A stretch of DNA of 64,000 nucleotides from an uncultured Lachnoclostridium sp. (GTDB taxonomy: Bacteria > Bacillota > Clostridia > Lachnospirales > Lachnospiraceae). Below the pieces are notes generated by a model that saw nothing but the letters and a program-made list of their open reading frames with translations, did no database searches and was not told the DNA's origin. The position numbers were made by a program, and so were the translations under genes. Every line of letters starts with the position of its first letter. Position 1 is the stretch's first letter. Shown here piece after piece: positions 60,569-64,000 of the stretch. The stretch covers positions 62,001-126,000 of the forward strand of contig CAMMSL010000001.1 in NCBI GenBank assembly GCA_946499505.1. The letters run 5' to 3'.

Positions 60569-61429
60569 TTATTGATATAGTGCAATAATTTCCAGTTGAT
60601 ATACCGGTTTATCTTTAATAGACGATACAGCCGTAGCTTCAAAATCAAATATATTTCCGGAAGTCAATCCTTGAACCGATGTAATTAGACTGTCCTTGGA
60701 AACAGTATCCTTAATTTTTGTGAAAATAGTATTCTTCATAAGCTCTGTTCCATCTGGAAAAACACGCTTTACCTGTGCAAGACAGGTAAGATTTACGTTT
60801 ATCAGATCGGAACGGTTTCCTTGATACAGATTTTCATCCAGGATATTACCTGTAATGGCAAACTCATCAGTTTCAAAAAGGATTTCTTCACCTGCAAACA
60901 GTATTTGAATAGATTTTAGGATATCCTCATACTTTTTTATGTCTTGTTTGTTACTCTGAATCTGTGCTCCAACTTTCTGCATATTAGTAATAAGTTTTAG
61001 AATATCAGTCATCTCAGTAAGCAGGGACTTAATGGAGTTAATTTGAAGATTCACAGGCAAGCAGACAAAATTTCCGGGTTCAGATTTCAAAAGATCAACA
61101 AGATATCCTTTATCTGCAAGTGAGGTTTTAACCATACTCAAAATTGAGGTGATGGTCTGAACTTTTTTCTCACGATTTTCTCTGGATTCTCCATTCGTTT
61201 TTGCAAGCTCGCCATCCAGTGTGCCACCTAAATTTACTAACTTAAACCCTCCACTGATCTGACCATTAAGCTTTCCAGATTTTGTTTTTTCTGAGGAAAT
61301 ACCTGTGGTAATTTCAGCATATTCAGAATACCCGCCATTCAAAATAGCATAAATATCCAATAAACGACTTTGATTGATATAATAAGGAAAAAACAATTCT
61401 ACTTTTGTCTCTTTATCGTTGTTCGTCAA
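60569..61429 (-). CDS. unrecognised protein embedded in type I RM operon (orf286)
   Basis: 286 aa. It starts 2 nt after hsdS ends and stops 15 nt before hsdM starts. The N-terminal part (ELFFPYYINQSRLLDIYAIL, GGYSEYAEITTGISSE) may match DUF6414, but I am unsure. A central helical region (~95-185: VQTITSILSMVKTSLADKGY, IKSLLTEMTDILKLITNMQK) and a C-terminal beta-rich part follow. No catalytic motif or membrane segment is seen. Base composition is more AT-rich than hsdM and hsdR. Its position suggests an accessory or regulatory role in the restriction system, or an embedded second defence gene. Confidence 0.7.
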   Translation of the reverse strand: MTNNDKETKVELFFPYYINQSRLLDIYAILNGGYSEYAEITTGISSEKTKSGKLNGQISGGFKLVNLGGTLDGELAKTNGESRENREKKVQTITSILSMVKTSLADKGYLVDLLKSEPGNFVCLPVNLQINSIKSLLTEMTDILKLITNMQKVGAQIQSNKQDIKKYEDILKSIQILFAGEEILFETDEFAITGNILDENLYQGNRSDLINVNLTCLAQVKRVFPDGTELMKNTIFTKIKDTVSKDSLITSVQGLTSGNIFDFEATAVSSIKDKPVYQLEIIALYQ

Positions 61430-61431
61430 AG

Positions 61432-62577
61432 TTACAGCCTCCCTTCAAACGCCTGTTTTAAAATACTCTGTCGCATAGCTTCAGCTTGTTGCAAAGCGGT
61501 ATCAACTGTTTTTTCTATGCTGTCGCAGACGGATAACTTAATTTCAATTTCCTCAACAATCTTTGATTGCATATCTATATTTGGTAAGTATACAGTAGTT
61601 TTCTTTATATCTGCACCTGCAATACCATTTTGTCCTGAAGTGGTTTTAATTTTACTACGGAGATATTTACGGACATCACCTTGACTCATATAGTAGGCAA
61701 GAAATTTTGAATGAATGGTATTTTGAACCTTGGGTCTGCATTTTATTAGTTTATCTGGATATGCGTATGGTTCAGTAAGTGTCGGTACCACAGCACAAAT
61801 GCCGACATATTCTTTACTGCCATTATATCGTGTAAATAAAATATCATTTTCTGCAATGGTGTCCTCATCTGAAAATCGTGTCTTGTTCAATCGGTTTTCT
61901 GACAAGTCTAAACTAAGCGGACGAACTGCACTAATTTTTAAAATACGATATTCACCGCTATCGTCTGGTTTTAATCCATAACCATTTCTCACTTCACTCA
62001 TTAAATCAGAAAAATAATACTTATCCCAGATTTTACAACCGATAAACGCCTCTTTCAGCACTGTCTGACGATAGACGGCAAGCTGCTGCTTGATGGTTTT
62101 CAGTGTCTCAACCGCCTTATCAAGCTCGGAAAACAACTCCTCAATTCGTGCGACAATCCGTTCCTGCTCGGGCAAAGGGGGGACGATCAATTTAGATTGT
62201 TTTAGAATTTGAGCATTGAGATGTGGTGTACCTGTTCCCTTTTTTTGAGTATTCAACAATGTGTATTTGCTTTGAATAAAGTATCTGAGATATTCTGTTG
62301 TTAAACCGTCTGCACTTATTTTTGAGAGAGTAGAGCCAACTACTCCTTTAATGGCTCGTCCGGTAAGACCGGATCGAGATCCATCACATACGATCAGCAA
62401 ATCTCCATCATCGCAAAGCACGCACTTTTCCGGGAAAGCGTAGCTGTCAACAATGCCTTTTTCAAAAGCTTTTATATCCACATACGGAAGAAAGCCATCT
62501 TCTATTTCTTTGCTTTGCTTTCTAGGCTTCTTGCCTTTTTCCATATGCAAAATTGTTCCAAGTTCAATTTGTTTCAA
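61432..62577 (-). CDS. hsdS: type I restriction-modification specificity subunit HsdS
   Basis: 381 aa with the two-repeat layout of HsdS: target domain 1 (residues ~1-130), conserved helix (PPLPEQERIVARIEELFSEL, LKEAFIG), target domain 2 (~180-320) and C-terminal helix (LPNIDMQSKIVEEIEIKLSV, ILKQAFEGRL). Each target domain reads one half of a bipartite DNA site. One hsdS copy only; no inverted duplicate for phase variation is visible here. Confidence 0.92.
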   Translation of the reverse strand: MKQIELGTILHMEKGKKPRKQSKEIEDGFLPYVDIKAFEKGIVDSYAFPEKCVLCDDGDLLIVCDGSRSGLTGRAIKGVVGSTLSKISADGLTTEYLRYFIQSKYTLLNTQKKGTGTPHLNAQILKQSKLIVPPLPEQERIVARIEELFSELDKAVETLKTIKQQLAVYRQTVLKEAFIGCKIWDKYYFSDLMSEVRNGYGLKPDDSGEYRILKISAVRPLSLDLSENRLNKTRFSDEDTIAENDILFTRYNGSKEYVGICAVVPTLTEPYAYPDKLIKCRPKVQNTIHSKFLAYYMSQGDVRKYLRSKIKTTSGQNGIAGADIKKTTVYLPNIDMQSKIVEEIEIKLSVCDSIEKTVDTALQQAEAMRQSILKQAFEGRL

Positions 62578-62590
62578 TTGTATTTTCTCC

Positions 62591-63379
62591 TTAGTTACAT
62601 TTTGTTTCTTTTAATTCAACATCTGCCCATTGATAGTTTCTCATAATCATATATGTATCTTTTAAAGGAGAGATTAACGATTCGTCAATGTTTGATATCA
62701 ATTTTTTATAATCACTTTCACTTATTGAAAATGTAAAAGTATACTTCACGGACTTGTTTTCATAGAAAGTTGTTAACTCTATATTATACTGTCCTATATT
62801 CCAAAAGAAATCTTTTTCGATAATCGATTTAACCCTTTTGTATTCAGCAGAAGATTGATATTTACTTAAAGCTTCTGAATATTCGACATATTCTTTTTGT
62901 ATTTGCGATATGCTTTTAAACAAATTTTTTGTTTCTTGATTGAATGTTTTTCCAAAAGAATCAAAATTATCAGCAAATTCTATGAAAGCACACATGATAC
63001 TATTTGCGTCAATTCGGAATGGATGTGCTGTTTCCGTTGTTTGCAGTGCATTTCCTGCGATATTTTGATAAACTGGAGATCTAAATGTCGACCAAGACAA
63101 ATTTAGTCTGTCATTATTTTTTTCACAATTCACTTGTATAGAAACTTTTTTAACTGAAACAGGCTTATTTATTGCTTCATATACACCATCAACCTGTAAA
63201 TAAGATCCACTTTGATTGAATAAAAGTCTTGCCTTACCATTTGAAATATAATTAAGTTGAGGTTTTTGAATCCATTTTTTCCAAATTACCTGTACTATAG
63301 GAATAACGATTGCTATTGCTGCTAATATAATCGCCAGCAATTCATAAAAAGTCATTGGAGTTTTAAAATCAATTATCAT
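62591..63379 (-). CDS. unrecognised membrane-anchored protein embedded in type I RM operon (orf262)
   Basis: 262 aa. One N-terminal membrane helix (YELLAIILAAIAIVIPIVQVI, residues ~12-33) followed by a basic KKW stretch, then a mainly beta soluble domain of about 210 residues. No enzyme motif recognised. It starts 12 nt after hsdR (GTAAAGGAGAAATAAT site) and ends 13 nt before hsdS. Its DNA is strikingly AT-rich, roughly 30% G+C, against more balanced hsdR and hsdM. This suggests a later insertion into the restriction operon. Confidence 0.7.
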   Translation of the reverse strand: MIIDFKTPMTFYELLAIILAAIAIVIPIVQVIWKKWIQKPQLNYISNGKARLLFNQSGSYLQVDGVYEAINKPVSVKKVSIQVNCEKNNDRLNLSWSTFRSPVYQNIAGNALQTTETAHPFRIDANSIMCAFIEFADNFDSFGKTFNQETKNLFKSISQIQKEYVEYSEALSKYQSSAEYKRVKSIIEKDFFWNIGQYNIELTTFYENKSVKYTFTFSISESDYKKLISNIDESLISPLKDTYMIMRNYQWADVELKETKCN

Positions 63380-63391
63380 ATTATTTCTCCT

Positions 63392-64000
63392 TTACGCCAC
63401 CAATTCTACATTCATTTCCTGTAAAATTTCCTCATATTGACCCCCGAACGCATCATAAAAGGCAAGCAGTCCGCCTTTTTTATCAAAGGGGGTCAGGTCT
63501 AAATCCTCCGGCAGAATACTCAAGGAACTTGCAATGTGGTCTTTGATCAGCCGCAGCCATTCCATCTGTTCTTCGGTAAAATGAACGGCACCTGCGTTTC
63601 GCTTAAGTGTCCACTGCATAAAATTGTAATTCACCTTGTCTGCGAATGGAGAAAGCTGAGCCGCATAACCCATTTCAAAACGGATAATAGAAATCAGGTC
63701 GGCAAGCTGAGCCATTATACCCTTTTTCACTTTATCTGGCTTCTTAATGGCATAGCAATCCCACAGGCGTTCCACAGTAACGCCCTTTGACCTTAGCTTT
63801 TCATACAGCGCTTTCAGCTGTTCCACCGCCATTGCACGATTTGCATACGGTTCGCTGTAAATAATCCGCAGGGCAAGGATTTCGTCCCGGTTCTCCTCAA
63901 TAAAGGTGCGGAATGTCTGTATCACACGGTCAGCATTTTCTTCCTTCTGCGTGTCATATCCGGCAAACAAAACCGAATCGAGATTTACATTGTCGATGAT
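63392..64000 (-). CDS. hsdR: type I restriction endonuclease subunit HsdR (partial, C-terminal end)
   Basis: About 202 codons are open to the right edge, so the N-terminal nuclease and helicase domains lie outside. The visible part (IIDNVNLDSVLFAGYDTQKE, VIQTFRTFIEENRDEILALR, MQWTLKRNAGAVHFTEEQMEWL) matches the C-terminal helical domain of EcoEI-type HsdR, which docks on the methyltransferase. First visible gene of the operon, read right to left. Confidence 0.88.
   Translation of the reverse strand: MIDNVNLDSVLFAGYDTQKEENADRVIQTFRTFIEENRDEILALRIIYSEPYANRAMAVEQLKALYEKLRSKGVTVERLWDCYAIKKPDKVKKGIMAQLADLISIIRFEMGYAAQLSPFADKVNYNFMQWTLKRNAGAVHFTEEQMEWLRLIKDHIASSLSILPEDLDLTPFDKKGGLLAFYDAFGGQYEEILQEMNVELVA

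Overview
The window looks like a chromosomal segment of a Gram-positive anaerobe of the class Clostridia, most likely family Lachnospiraceae. This is inferred from protein content: SPOCS/DUF3794 and PrcB-type proteins, a tandem 4Fe-4S mini-ferredoxin, MurT/GatD, a class B sortase, LUD-domain and DUF951/DUF3842 proteins, a CIRCE-controlled small heat-shock protein, strong AGGAGG ribosome binding sites and sigma-A type promoters. I cannot name the species.

Layout. 1-1.2 kb: two lipoprotein/spore-type genes. 1.4-7 kb: plus-strand plsC, pncB and a ddl-murF-HAD run (acyl lipid, NAD and peptidoglycan precursors). 7-11.7 kb: minus-strand aroE, rlmD, a YhaM-type nuclease and an HtrA-like membrane protein without a recognisable catalytic triad. 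11.7-16.4 kb: mutS2 and a two-component system. 16.4-23 kb: a sugar-type binding protein, a ferredoxin, a MerR regulator and the gdpP-rplI-dnaB cluster. 23-27.4 kb: a CoA-disulfide-reductase/rhodanese/siroheme-reductase fusion under a DUF134 regulator, then rpsF-ssb-rpsR. 27.5-35.7 kb: a nickel-pincer-cofactor locus, larE-larB-larC followed by a five-gene Ni/peptide-type ABC importer. 36-43 kb: DUF3842, DUF951, sortase B and LUD genes, then a PPP phosphatase / LRR / VWA-metallopeptidase / MoxR-ATPase operon. 43-47.3 kb: GatD-MurT, HAD and an Rpn-family nuclease. 47.6-50.5 kb: a second, unrelated MoxR-VWA pair on the opposite strand. 50.6-53.3 kb: DUF2798, MATE and Hsp20.

53.3 kb to the right edge is an integrated mobile element: tyrosine integrase, excisionase, DnaC-like loader, RepA_N-type initiator, MobC, candidate oriT/iteron DNA, and a five-gene type I restriction-modification operon (hsdR-orf262-hsdS-orf286-hsdM). 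Two unrecognised, AT-richer genes are packed between the restriction subunits. No relaxase is visible. The right end of the element lies outside the window.

The most interesting non-coding signal is a dispersed structured repeat. The full 160-bp copy between integrase and excisionase has 10-bp terminal inverted repeats (AACAGTTCAG/CTGAACTGTT), a long hairpin capped by TTATGC-TT-GCATAA, and a three-way-junction-like right half. Partial copies occur at about 10.3, 27.5, 43.1 and 45.3 kb, and a hairpin of the same architecture lies upstream of larE. The stems differ between copies by compensatory changes, which argues for selection on structure. All functional statements come from reading the sequence and family knowledge; no database search was run.
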